The translations under genes were made by a program, and so were the position numbers. A model generated the notes under the pieces. It saw only the letters and a program-made list of their open reading frames with translations, did no database searches and was not told the DNA's origin. From Bacteroidales bacterium UBA1192 (lineage in GTDB: Bacteria > Bacteroidota > Bacteroidia > Bacteroidales > Bacteroidaceae): a stretch of 21,367 bases of DNA. Every line of letters starts with the position of its first letter. Within the stretch, counting starts at the first letter, position 1. The stretch covers positions 14,462 to 35,828 of the forward strand of contig DBYG01000029.1 in the NCBI GenBank assembly GCA_002310175.1, read 5' to 3'. Below, piece after piece: positions 6,629 to 14,145 of this stretch.

Positions 6629-7480
6629 ATGAACAGGTTATTTATTATTGTCACGACAACATTATTTGCGGTGTCATGCGGTGAGTGGCAGAATGATCTG
6701 GTTCCTTATAATCATGAAGTTGAGTCTTCCATGGAACAGGAACAATCACCTATTCTTACATCAGATAACCAGCTCTATAATATGGGTTTTGACCTATGGA
6801 GCAGGAACGGCAATAATGATGTCTGTTACGGTCAGGATGCAACAGCTGCACAAAAAAAAGTATGGGCTTCAGCCAATGCATCGACAGCTATATTCGGCAA
6901 ATTGTCATGTACACCTGAAAGAGAATTTCTGGCTGTAACGGGTGAAGGTAAGCATGCAGTTAAACTACAGACACATCAGATTAATGCCTTATTTACCAAG
7001 AAACTGGCAGCAGGATGTATGTTTACCGGACAGATGGGTGACATAAATCTGTCAGGCTTAAGTGCAACGCTCAAATGGGGATTGCCATTTAATCTGCGCC
7101 CGAAAGCTCTTGAGGGATATGCCTGCTACAAGCCTGTGCCTATAAATGTTGCCAGGGCTCCATATGAAAGCTGGGCTGGCAGGACTGACAGCGCACATGT
7201 GTTTGTGGTGCTTGCCGACTGGGACAGTCAGTTCACAGTTGACCCTGCTACCGACACATTTTTGGACACAGACAATGATCCGCACATAATAGGCTATGGA
7301 AGGGTGGGTTACAATAGTTCCATGACCAATTATGAAAAATTTACCATTAATATAGAATACAGGAATAACCGCACTCCAAAATATGTGGTTATTGTGGCGT
7401 CATCAAGTGCTCTTGGTGATTATTTTACCGGAGGAGAGGGCTCTACTCTCTATCTTGACGAGTTCAGATTCCTTTACTGA
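6629..7480 (+). CDS. PCMD-domain lipoprotein
   Basis: This 283-residue protein has a signal peptide with lipobox AVSC (Cys17), so it is a predicted lipoprotein. The remainder resembles the Bacteroidetes PCMD domain (putative carbohydrate metabolism domain, PF13201). It has an N-terminal NMGFDLWSR strand, a repeated beta-sandwich body, and the hallmark end GSTLYLDEFRFLY. PCMD proteins occur in polysaccharide-utilisation and surface-glycan contexts, and a glycan-binding or adhesive role is inferred for them. The gene starts 3 nt after the barrel gene, the third in a compact operon. It ends 23 bp before the convergent aldo/keto reductase gene, with no obvious terminator between. Confidence 0.8.
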   Translation: MNRLFIIVTTTLFAVSCGEWQNDLVPYNHEVESSMEQEQSPILTSDNQLYNMGFDLWSRNGNNDVCYGQDATAAQKKVWASANASTAIFGKLSCTPEREFLAVTGEGKHAVKLQTHQINALFTKKLAAGCMFTGQMGDINLSGLSATLKWGLPFNLRPKALEGYACYKPVPINVARAPYESWAGRTDSAHVFVVLADWDSQFTVDPATDTFLDTDNDPHIIGYGRVGYNSSMTNYEKFTINIEYRNNRTPKYVVIVASSSALGDYFTGGEGSTLYLDEFRFLY

Positions 7481-7503
7481 TTTAGGATCTGTTCTGATTT
7501 GTT

Positions 7504-8850
7504 CTACTCTATGGTATTGCGCTTAAGGCTCTCTATATATTTGTCTATGCGACGCAGTTCGTCCGGGATGCGGATATTCTGAGGACACTCCCTTTCACAG
7601 CGACGGCATGCAATGCAATGGCCAGCCTGGCGTACAGTAGGAATGGCTTCATTGTAAGCTAAAAGATATTTGCGGCGAATGCGTGAATAGTGCTCCTGTT
7701 CTTTGCTCTTTACATATGTCCCGGCTGTGATATTGTCATTGTAGAATTTGAATATGCCGGGAATGTTTATTCCGTATGGACACGGCATGCAGTAGTTGCA
7801 GGCGGTGCAGCGAACCAAAGGGTAATTCTCCATCTGGTCAGCAATATCAAGCAACAGTTCTTTCTCATTATCATCAAGCGGTTGGAAGTCGAGAAATGTC
7901 TCCAGGTTGTCATGTAGGTGTTCCATGTAGGTCATACCGCTTAGTGCGCATAGAACACGTGGAAAGCTGCCCACATAACGGAAGGCCCAGGATGCTATTG
8001 AACGTTCAGGCTCACGTTCCTTAAGTCGGTCGGCTATCTGTGCAGGGACATCGGAGAGTGAACCTCCACGCAATGGTTCCATAATCACTATCGGAATCTC
8101 ACGTTTGTCAAGTTCATCATAGAGATAATCAGCGCGGGTGTTCCGACCATTGGGATGCTCCCAGTCAATATAGTTCATCTGGATTTGAACAAAATCCCAG
8201 TGATACTTGTCGTGAAGAGCCATCATTTCGTCAAAACCATCCTTGTGACCGTGAAAGGAGAATCCCAATTTGCGTATGTGACCAGCCTCTCGCTCCTGAA
8301 GCAGGAACTCCATGATGCCGGTGTTCTCAAAACGGCTACGGAAATCATTACCGTCCTGAATAGAGTGAAGAAGATAATAGTCTATATGGTCAGTCTTGAA
8401 AATCTCAAGCGAACGGCGATACATGGTTTGACAGCCCTCAAATGTAGAGTTGCCGAACACCGAAAGTTTGGTGGCAAGTATCCAGCTCTCGCGAGGGTGA
8501 CGGTTCAACGCTTCAGCGGTGGCACGCTCGCTGTCACCTCCCAGATATACAGGAGATGTGTCAAAATAGTTCACTCCATGCTCCAGTGCAAAGTCAACCA
8601 AACGGTTAACCTCTTCCTGATCAATTACATTACGGCCTTGCCCGTCGCGTTTCTGTGGCCAGCGCATGCAACCGTAACCCAAAACACCGATACCGGGATA
8701 GTTCTGAAGCATTTTACCGTGAAGGTCCTTGTTGGATGTTGATGCCTTACGCGTTTTGGCGACATCTGGAGTACAGGAATCCAAAGCCACTGCGGCAGCA
8801 CCTGCTCCCATATATTTTATGAAATCTCTTCTGTCCATAGTATCATGCAT
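7504..8850 (-). CDS. Tat-signal aldo/keto reductase with C-terminal 4Fe-4S ferredoxin domain
   Basis: This 448-residue protein resembles COG1453-type reductases. It opens with a twin-arginine signal (DRRDFIKYMGAGAAAVAL); Cys26 in LDSC may even be a lipid site. The AKR barrel follows, with the catalytic tetrad Asp97 and Tyr102 (DTSPVY), Lys128 (ATK) and His162 (LLH). The C-terminal region has two cysteine clusters, CTACNYCMPCP and CIACRRCERECP, typical of two [4Fe-4S] centres. AKR enzymes reduce carbonyls with NAD(P)H; here the clusters suggest electron exchange with the upstream membrane iron-sulfur protein. The start at 8850 overlaps that gene by 8 nt; ATG at 8838 (residue 5) is an equally plausible start. 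Export would place the enzyme in the periplasm, which is odd for an NADPH enzyme. Confidence 0.9.
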   Translation of the reverse strand: MHDTMDRRDFIKYMGAGAAAVALDSCTPDVAKTRKASTSNKDLHGKMLQNYPGIGVLGYGCMRWPQKRDGQGRNVIDQEEVNRLVDFALEHGVNYFDTSPVYLGGDSERATAEALNRHPRESWILATKLSVFGNSTFEGCQTMYRRSLEIFKTDHIDYYLLHSIQDGNDFRSRFENTGIMEFLLQEREAGHIRKLGFSFHGHKDGFDEMMALHDKYHWDFVQIQMNYIDWEHPNGRNTRADYLYDELDKREIPIVIMEPLRGGSLSDVPAQIADRLKEREPERSIASWAFRYVGSFPRVLCALSGMTYMEHLHDNLETFLDFQPLDDNEKELLLDIADQMENYPLVRCTACNYCMPCPYGINIPGIFKFYNDNITAGTYVKSKEQEHYSRIRRKYLLAYNEAIPTVRQAGHCIACRRCERECPQNIRIPDELRRIDKYIESLKRNTIE

Positions 8851-10339
8851 TGTGGTGAATTGATAGTCCGTTTACAGTTATAGCGCTTATAGGGCGTGAG
8901 GGGCACAGGTTCTCACAAGCTCCGCAACCTATACAGCGGTCTTCGGCAACTGTCGGAATCTGATTACGTGACCCTTGCTGGCGTACCATACGTATGGCAC
9001 CTGAAGGGCAATGGTATGCACAGTTCCCACAATTGTCTTTACCGTTTGCAGGCAGACAGAGATCCAGATTCACATGAGCCACACCTATACGTATGGTCTG
9101 TTTCTGCTCCACGCTTACAGGTCTTATTGCACCGGCAGGGCAAACTTGGCTACAGGCTGTGCATTCTGGACGGCAGTAGCCGTTTTCATAGCTCATGAAT
9201 GGTTGCAGGAAATGTCCGAGGTCTGACGAAGGGCGCAAAACTCCATTTTTGCAAGCGCTGACACAAAGCTGACAGGCGGTGCAGTGGTCATAGAATGACT
9301 TCACGCTGCCCGAACCGAACGGGACAAGCCGTTCAGAACGTTCGGGGGCTTTCTTGTCAATTACTTCGGCCAGGCCTCCGTGCATGTGATCCTGTGCATG
9401 GGCGACAGCCCCTGCTGCTACAGCGACACCTGTTACCAGAAATGCGCGACGGCCTTGGTCAATGTTGTCGGCATGAGGCATTGTTTCAGGCTGTACAGAT
9501 TTGGATGAGTTTTTGTTGAATCCCAAGTATCGATATTCCAATGCACCTTCCTTACAGTTTTCAATACAATCAAAACAGTCCACACAACGGCTGTAGTCTA
9601 TCTTGTGTGCCTTGAAATCTATGCATGAAGCTTTACAGCCGTGTGCACATTTGGCACAGTTCACGCACTTGCTTTCGTCTATGACCGGACGAAACAGGCT
9701 GAAGCGGCTGAATAAACTCAGGAATGTCCCTACTGGACATATCGTATTGCAGTATTCACGCCCCCAAATCCATGCTGAAACCGAAATTATGATAAAAGTG
9801 AGTAAACCTGTTATCAGCAGCGGGACTGTTACGGAACCACTTCCTGCAGCAACCAGGGAACGTACCATACGGCCGTAAGCACTGTACGGAGCGATAAGCG
9901 CAATGAGCATCTGACTGGAAGCCACTATAGAAACGACTGATAGTATCAGTACGGTATATCTTACCGTTTTGTGCTCTTTGATGAAGCCGAACCTTTTGAT
10001 GTATTGCCTTACGACAGGCTTTTCTTCGGTTCCCAACTCCTTCAACTGCTTTATTCGTGCAGTTTGCTTTTTCTGAAGCCATTGTCCTATTTTGCGGCGT
10101 ATCCATATTACAATGTCCTGGTAAATACCCAAAGGACAAATAACCGAGCAGTATAGCCGGCCTAACAGGAAAGAAAGCAGAATGATAGCTGCTATCATTA
10201 CGAAATTCAATGCCAGCAGTGAAGGGAGGAACTGAAGTTTCGCCATCCATCCCCACCATGTGTGGCCTATTTGCAGAAAAAGCAATGTTATTCCAGTAAT
10301 GAACAGGAAAGCAAGTAAGATTCTTGTTTTACGTAACAT
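8843..10339 (-). CDS. NapH-NapG-like membrane iron-sulfur fusion protein
   Basis: The 498 residues combine two modules. Residues 1-270 resemble NapH/CcoG-type quinol dehydrogenases: transmembrane helices with the two CxxxCP signatures (YCSVICP at 63-69 and YCNTICP at 197-202), then two cytoplasmic 4Fe-4S motifs (CVNCAKCAHGC from 225 and CVDCFDCIENC from 252). Residues 296-315 (GRRAFLVTGVAVAAGAVAHA) form an internal twin-arginine-like segment. Residues 350-498 carry four more cysteine clusters (CTACQLCVSAC, CTACSQVCP, CGNCAYHCP, CIGCGACENLCP), like the periplasmic ferredoxin NapG. It likely moves electrons from menaquinol across the membrane to, or from, the exported reductase encoded next. 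It is the first gene of the pair. Confidence 0.88.
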   Translation of the reverse strand: MLRKTRILLAFLFITGITLLFLQIGHTWWGWMAKLQFLPSLLALNFVMIAAIILLSFLLGRLYCSVICPLGIYQDIVIWIRRKIGQWLQKKQTARIKQLKELGTEEKPVVRQYIKRFGFIKEHKTVRYTVLILSVVSIVASSQMLIALIAPYSAYGRMVRSLVAAGSGSVTVPLLITGLLTFIIISVSAWIWGREYCNTICPVGTFLSLFSRFSLFRPVIDESKCVNCAKCAHGCKASCIDFKAHKIDYSRCVDCFDCIENCKEGALEYRYLGFNKNSSKSVQPETMPHADNIDQGRRAFLVTGVAVAAGAVAHAQDHMHGGLAEVIDKKAPERSERLVPFGSGSVKSFYDHCTACQLCVSACKNGVLRPSSDLGHFLQPFMSYENGYCRPECTACSQVCPAGAIRPVSVEQKQTIRIGVAHVNLDLCLPANGKDNCGNCAYHCPSGAIRMVRQQGSRNQIPTVAEDRCIGCGACENLCPSRPISAITVNGLSIHHNA

Positions 10340-10364
10340 ATCAGGTCAGGTTGTTTTGATTATG

Positions 10365-10372
10365 CAAATATA
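10365..10372 (-). promoter_or_regulatory. Probable -7 box of the iron-sulfur/AKR operon
   Basis: On the minus strand 10372-10365 reads TAtaTTTG, an exact match to TAnnTTTG, 26 bp upstream of the ATG at 10339. A -33 TTTG at ideal spacing is not evident. Confidence 0.5.
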
Positions 10373-10416
10373 CAATAATGTTACAAAAAGCAGTGTACTG
10401 TTTGCTGGATTTGTAT

Positions 10417-10424
10417 TAAGTTTG
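10417..10424 (+). promoter_or_regulatory. Probable -7 box of the xseA operon
   Basis: TAagTTTG matches the Bacteroidetes -7 consensus exactly and lies 25 bp upstream of the xseA ATG. TTTG at 10401-10404 is only 12 nt upstream, too close to be a regular -33 element. The divergent iron-sulfur operon promoter lies about 45 bp to the left. Confidence 0.45.
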
Positions 10425-10448
10425 TAACCGCTAGCCCGATGTAACCGG

Positions 10449-11678
10449 ATGAAAACAATGACTCTGCTTGAACTCAACGGATGCGTGAGAAGCACACTCC
10501 AGTTTGAGATGCCCGACTCCTATTGGGTACAGGCTGAGATAAGCAGCCTCAACCCGTCAGGTCAGGGGCATTGTTATATGGAGCTGGTTCAGAAGGATAC
10601 CACAGGACGCATCTTTCTGGCCAGAGCAAAGGCAAATGTCTGGCGTACCACATGGCTTCGGCTCAGGCCTTATTTCGAGGCTCAGACCGGTGAGAGCCTG
10701 AAAGTGGGAATGAAGGTTCTGCTCCAGGTTACCGTAACGTTTCATGAGGTCTATGGCTATTCACTCACAGTTCAGGATATCGATCCCGCCTATACGCTGG
10801 GCGATATGGCTCGTCGCCGCAGGGAGATACTGGAGCGGTTGGAGAGAGAAGGGGTGATAGAGTTGAACAGAGAGTTGGAAATACCGTTACTGCCTAACCG
10901 GATAGCTGTGATATCATCTGTTACTGCTGCGGGATACGGTGATTTCCGAAACCAGTTGTATGCTAATGTTTACGGATTCAGGTTCTATGTGAGACTTTTT
11001 CCGGCTCTCATGCAAGGCGAAGAGGTGGAACGTAGCGTGATTGCTGCTATGAATGCAGTTGCAGCACGACGAGATGATTTTGATGTCCTGGTCATCATAC
11101 GTGGAGGTGGCGCCGTAAGTGAACTCAGTTGTTTTGATTCTTATGATCTTGCTCTGAATATCGCTAATTTTCCTTTGCCAGTCGTTACCGGAATCGGTCA
11201 TGAACGTGATGATACAGTTGCCGATACCGTCGCCCATACCAAAGTCAAGACTCCGACAGCTGCTGCTGAGTTCTTGATTGATAAGGTTTTTCAGGCAGCC
11301 TCGTTACTTGAAGAGATGACACGTCGTATGGGTGATGCTGTTAAAGAGAGAATGAATGCCGAAAGGATACGGATTGAGAAGACTGCACAGAAACTGCCTT
11401 CCTTATATGCTGTAATCAGAATCCGTAATGAGCAGATAATTGACAATCTGTGGAACAGGGCATTGTCCGGCGTCAGAAATTCAGTGACTGAAAACATCCA
11501 CAAGCTGGAGCTGATAGGGAAGAGTATTGAGGCTGCTGATCCGGTGCTGATTCTCAAACGCGGATACACACTGACCAGATGTGACGGACATGTTGTCAGG
11601 AGCGTGTCGGACTTGCAAAAGGGTGTACGTATTACGTCGGTATTCCCCGATGGAACCGTAGAGAGTGAAATCATTTAA
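10449..11678 (+). CDS. xseA: Exodeoxyribonuclease VII large subunit
   Basis: XseA is the catalytic subunit of exonuclease VII, which degrades single-stranded DNA from both ends in the cytoplasm. The 409 residues show the N-terminal OB-fold (residues 5-112, with SYWVQAEISSLN and GHCYMELV). The catalytic core follows, with IAVISSVTAAGYGDF (152-166), VLVIIRGGGAVSELSCFD (213-230), and GIGHERDDTVADTVAHTKVK then TPTAAAEFL (248-276). A helical region for XseB binding and a C-terminal LKRGYTLT segment complete it. It is shorter than the E. coli protein, as is usual in Bacteroidetes. xseB follows after a 24-nt gap. Confidence 0.97.
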   Translation: MKTMTLLELNGCVRSTLQFEMPDSYWVQAEISSLNPSGQGHCYMELVQKDTTGRIFLARAKANVWRTTWLRLRPYFEAQTGESLKVGMKVLLQVTVTFHEVYGYSLTVQDIDPAYTLGDMARRRREILERLEREGVIELNRELEIPLLPNRIAVISSVTAAGYGDFRNQLYANVYGFRFYVRLFPALMQGEEVERSVIAAMNAVAARRDDFDVLVIIRGGGAVSELSCFDSYDLALNIANFPLPVVTGIGHERDDTVADTVAHTKVKTPTAAAEFLIDKVFQAASLLEEMTRRMGDAVKERMNAERIRIEKTAQKLPSLYAVIRIRNEQIIDNLWNRALSGVRNSVTENIHKLELIGKSIEAADPVLILKRGYTLTRCDGHVVRSVSDLQKGVRITSVFPDGTVESEII

Positions 11679-11702
11679 AAATACAATAATGTCAATGTGA
11701 TT

Positions 11703-11894
11703 ATGAAGTACGAGGATGCTTTGAAACGTCTTGAGGAGATAGTCTCCGGCATTGAGGAGAACAAACTGGATATTGATTTGATTGGCGAAAAACTGAAAGA
11801 GGCACGTGAATTGATAAAGTTTTGCAGGGACAAGCTCTACAAGACCGATGAGGAGATAAAAAAGATTCTTGAAACTGAAGATTTGCAGTCATGA
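11703..11894 (+). CDS. xseB: Exodeoxyribonuclease VII small subunit
   Basis: This 63-residue all-helical protein starts MKYEDALKRLEEIVSGIE and carries the XseB signature of a first helix (YEDALKRLEEIV), a short acidic turn (NKLDIDLIGEKLKEA) and a second helix. XseB binds XseA and stabilises the elongated nuclease complex. I choose the ATG at 11703; a GTG two codons upstream (11697) is possible. It directly follows xseA, and its TGA overlaps the start of the M48 gene by 4 nt (ATGA). Confidence 0.95.
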   Translation: MKYEDALKRLEEIVSGIEENKLDIDLIGEKLKEARELIKFCRDKLYKTDEEIKKILETEDLQS

Positions 11895-12703
11895 AGAAAT
11901 TCTTAAGGCTTCTGTTATTCCTGTTTATCGTTGTTACGGTCATTTCCTGTAGCACTGTGGTCTTTACCGGACGGAACAGGATGCTTCTTTATTCTGATAA
12001 TGAGATATCATCTCTGTCCGCCCAGTCCTACTATGAGTTCATGTCAACAGCGGCACCATCCACTAATATGGTCCAGATCTCAATGATCAGGGAGGTCGGC
12101 CGGCGTCTTGAAGCGGCTCTCAACAGATATCTTGTCGTCAAAGGTCAGACACAGGTGCTTAACGGAATAAAATGGGAGTATTATCTGGTTCGCAACAGGC
12201 AGGCAAATGCATTCTGCCTTCCCGACGGCAAGGTGGTGTTTTATGAGGGCATAATGCCTGTACTGAGTACTCCCGACATGATAGCCGTAGTGATGGCTCA
12301 CGAGATGGGACATGCAATTGCCCGGCACGGGAATGAGCGCATGACACAGCAGACACTGACCAATCTGGTGGGTGCAGTCACCGGACAGATTATAGAGCAG
12401 AAGACATCGGAAAACGGTCGGGCGCTTTTTGAAACGGCTTTTGCTGTGGGCAGTCAGTACGGTTACCTGCTTCCGTATTCCCGCAAGCATGAGTATGAGG
12501 CTGATGAGATAGGATTATACATAATGGCAATTGCAGGGTATGACATCAACCAGGCCCCGCTGCTATGGAAGAAGATGGCCGAGGCGGATAAACAGCAGAT
12601 TCCAGAGGAGCTCAGCACTCATCCGAGTGATATTAACAGGATAAAACACCTGGAGAAACTGCTGCCTAAAGCTCGCGCGTATGCGGAGGATATGAAGAGA
12701 TGA
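11891..12703 (+). CDS. M48-family zinc metallopeptidase, lipoprotein (BepA/LoiP-like)
   Basis: The 270 residues begin with a signal peptide and lipobox VISC (Cys20), predicting a lipoprotein facing the periplasm. The peptidase core has the zinc motif HEMGH (137-141) and the third ligand in HEYEADEIG (Glu203 likely). A Ser/Thr-rich segment precedes it, and the HPSDINRIKHLEKLLP tail is typical of periplasmic M48 proteins. Relatives such as BepA and LoiP degrade or help assemble outer-membrane proteins; this role is inferred here. It is the last gene of the xseA-xseB unit. The order is operonic, but a functional link to exonuclease VII is not evident. Confidence 0.93.
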   Translation: MKKFLRLLLFLFIVVTVISCSTVVFTGRNRMLLYSDNEISSLSAQSYYEFMSTAAPSTNMVQISMIREVGRRLEAALNRYLVVKGQTQVLNGIKWEYYLVRNRQANAFCLPDGKVVFYEGIMPVLSTPDMIAVVMAHEMGHAIARHGNERMTQQTLTNLVGAVTGQIIEQKTSENGRALFETAFAVGSQYGYLLPYSRKHEYEADEIGLYIMAIAGYDINQAPLLWKKMAEADKQQIPEELSTHPSDINRIKHLEKLLPKARAYAEDMKR

Positions 12704-12769
12704 ACAGGATGATATTTTCCCCAATTTGCTCTTTTTTTACCACAAGAGGTGATAATACGCTAAAATCAC

Positions 12770-12777
12770 TATATTTG
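12770..12777 (+). promoter_or_regulatory. Probable promoter -7 box and leader of the GH10 xylanase
   Basis: TAtaTTTG is an exact consensus match; no convincing -33 TTTG lies about 20 nt upstream. The leader would run from about 12781 to the ATG at 12852, about 70 nt. It contains a short palindrome, cctgaaattcagg, giving a 5-bp stem with a 3-nt loop. Confidence 0.5.
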
Positions 12778-12851
12778 CAATGTGTCCGGGAGGCATGAAA
12801 CCTGAAATTCAGGGTCGTGGAAGCCAATATTACTAACTAATTTGATATAAA

Positions 12852-14009
12852 ATGAGAAGTTTCAAAACTACATTGTGCGTAATGGCTATTGCCATGGCTG
12901 CGGGTGTTCAGGCACAGGGCCTGAAGGATGCTTACAAGGATTATTTCTCGGTCGGTGTTGCCGTCAACATGAGAAATCTGGGTAATGACAAGCATGTCGA
13001 TATTATCAAGAAAAACTACAACAGTATCACTGCTGAAAATGATTTCAAGCCTCAATCAGTGCAGCCTTCGGAAGGTCAATGGAATTTCAGGAATGCTGAT
13101 GCCATCGCTAATTTCTGTCGTGAGAATGGCATAAAACTTCGCGGCCATTGCCTTGCTTGGCATAGTCAGGTGGGTCAGTGGATGTTCCAAGGTGCCAATG
13201 GCGGTCAGGCTACCAAGGAGGAACTATATGCCAGGATGAAGACCCATATCACAACAGTTATGCAGCGTTATAAGGATATCATCTATTGTTGGGATGTGGT
13301 TAATGAAGCTGTCACTGATGATGCCGATGCAACTGACCCTCTTCGCCGCTCTCAATGGAAACAGATTGCCGGAGGTGACGAGTTTATACGTAAGGCGTTC
13401 GAGTTTGCTCATGAGGCTGATCCGGATGCACTTCTGTTCTACAATGACTATAATGCCGCAGTTCCTGCCAAACGTGACAAGATTTATAATATGGTAAAAG
13501 AAATGAAGGCGGCAGGTGTTCCAATAGATGGGATAGGTATGCAAGGCCATTTCAACGTTTACGAGCCTTCATTGGAGGATATTGAAGCTGCTATCGTGAA
13601 GTATTCGGAAATTGTGGACCACATCCAGTTTACTGAACTTGACATACGCCTTAACCGTGAGATGGGCGGTCAGCTTAATATGAACCGTCAAGGCGAGGAG
13701 CTGACTCCTGAGAAAAAACAGATGTTTGATGACAAATATACCGGTTTCTTTGAGATCTTACGTCGCCATGCTGATGTGATTGACGTCGTAACATTCTGGA
13801 ATGTCACAGATGCGGATTCCTGGGTAGGTGTTTCCAACTATCCGCTTCTGTTTGACAGGGATGCCAATCCTAAGGATACCTATTACAAGATCCGCGACTT
13901 CAAGCCTACCAAGGTAGAGAAGAAGGCTGCCAAAAAATCCATAAAAAAAGCCGCCAACAGAGCTCCTGATGCAAAGGCTGCACTTGCCAAAATGAACTTT
14001 GGCAAATGA
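12852..14009 (+). CDS. Secreted GH10 endo-1,4-beta-xylanase
   Basis: GH10 enzymes cut the beta-1,4-xylan backbone with retention. The 385 residues start with a signal peptide (cleavage after GVQA, about residue 21). A complete TIM barrel follows: TAENDFKPQSVQPSEGQWNF (60-79), GHCLAWHSQ (98-106), acid/base Glu152 in DVVNEA, YNDYNA, GIGMQGHF, nucleophile Glu262 in FTELDIRL, and the late TFWNVTDADSW. No carbohydrate-binding insert is present. The last 30 or so residues (352-385) are an atypical Lys/Ala-rich tail after the barrel. The signal peptide is not a lipoprotein type, so the enzyme is periplasmic or secreted. Its own promoter and terminator make it a single-gene unit next to the esterase genes. 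Confidence 0.97.
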   Translation: MRSFKTTLCVMAIAMAAGVQAQGLKDAYKDYFSVGVAVNMRNLGNDKHVDIIKKNYNSITAENDFKPQSVQPSEGQWNFRNADAIANFCRENGIKLRGHCLAWHSQVGQWMFQGANGGQATKEELYARMKTHITTVMQRYKDIIYCWDVVNEAVTDDADATDPLRRSQWKQIAGGDEFIRKAFEFAHEADPDALLFYNDYNAAVPAKRDKIYNMVKEMKAAGVPIDGIGMQGHFNVYEPSLEDIEAAIVKYSEIVDHIQFTELDIRLNREMGGQLNMNRQGEELTPEKKQMFDDKYTGFFEILRRHADVIDVVTFWNVTDADSWVGVSNYPLLFDRDANPKDTYYKIRDFKPTKVEKKAAKKSIKKAANRAPDAKAALAKMNFGK

Positions 14010-14032
14010 TGCCGATTCAATAATACTGTAAA

Positions 14033-14067
14033 AACGGGAGGGATCCGGGATCCTTTCCGTTTTTTTT
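14033..14067 (+). terminator. Terminator after the GH10 xylanase
   Basis: A 12-bp stem (aacgggagggat with atcctttccgtt, two G-U pairs) and a 5-nt loop are followed by eight T. It lies 23 bp after the GH10 stop and separates it from the esterase unit. Confidence 0.9.
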
Positions 14068-14099
14068 ATTCAAATAGGGTATAATAAGATTTTTATTGT

Positions 14100-14107
14100 T
14101 AAGTTTG
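14100..14107 (+). promoter_or_regulatory. Probable -7 box of the CE1 esterase operon
   Basis: TAagTTTG matches the -7 consensus exactly and lies 38 bp upstream of the first esterase ATG. No clear -33 element. The octamer taataaga occurs on both sides (14082-14089 and 14113-14120), 31 bp apart, and the downstream copy forms a 6-bp hairpin (ataaga/tcttat). Confidence 0.5.
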
Positions 14108-14145
14108 CATGTTAATAAGAATCACTCTTATCAAAAATAACAAAA

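Noticed and set aside
8155..8742. Plus-strand open frame of 195 codons
   Set aside because: It is the antisense shadow of the aldo/keto reductase gene, whose catalytic and cysteine motifs are complete on the minus strand; the predicted product has no recognisable motif.
9756..10259. Second minus-strand open frame of 167 codons
   Set aside because: It lies fully inside the membrane iron-sulfur gene in another frame and shows no conserved motif.
12704..12769. Terminator after the M48 gene
   Set aside because: A T-run (about 12730-12738) is present but no stable GC stem precedes it.
12778..12851. Riboswitch in the GH10 leader
   Set aside because: Only one 5-bp hairpin is visible and no known aptamer core can be recognised.
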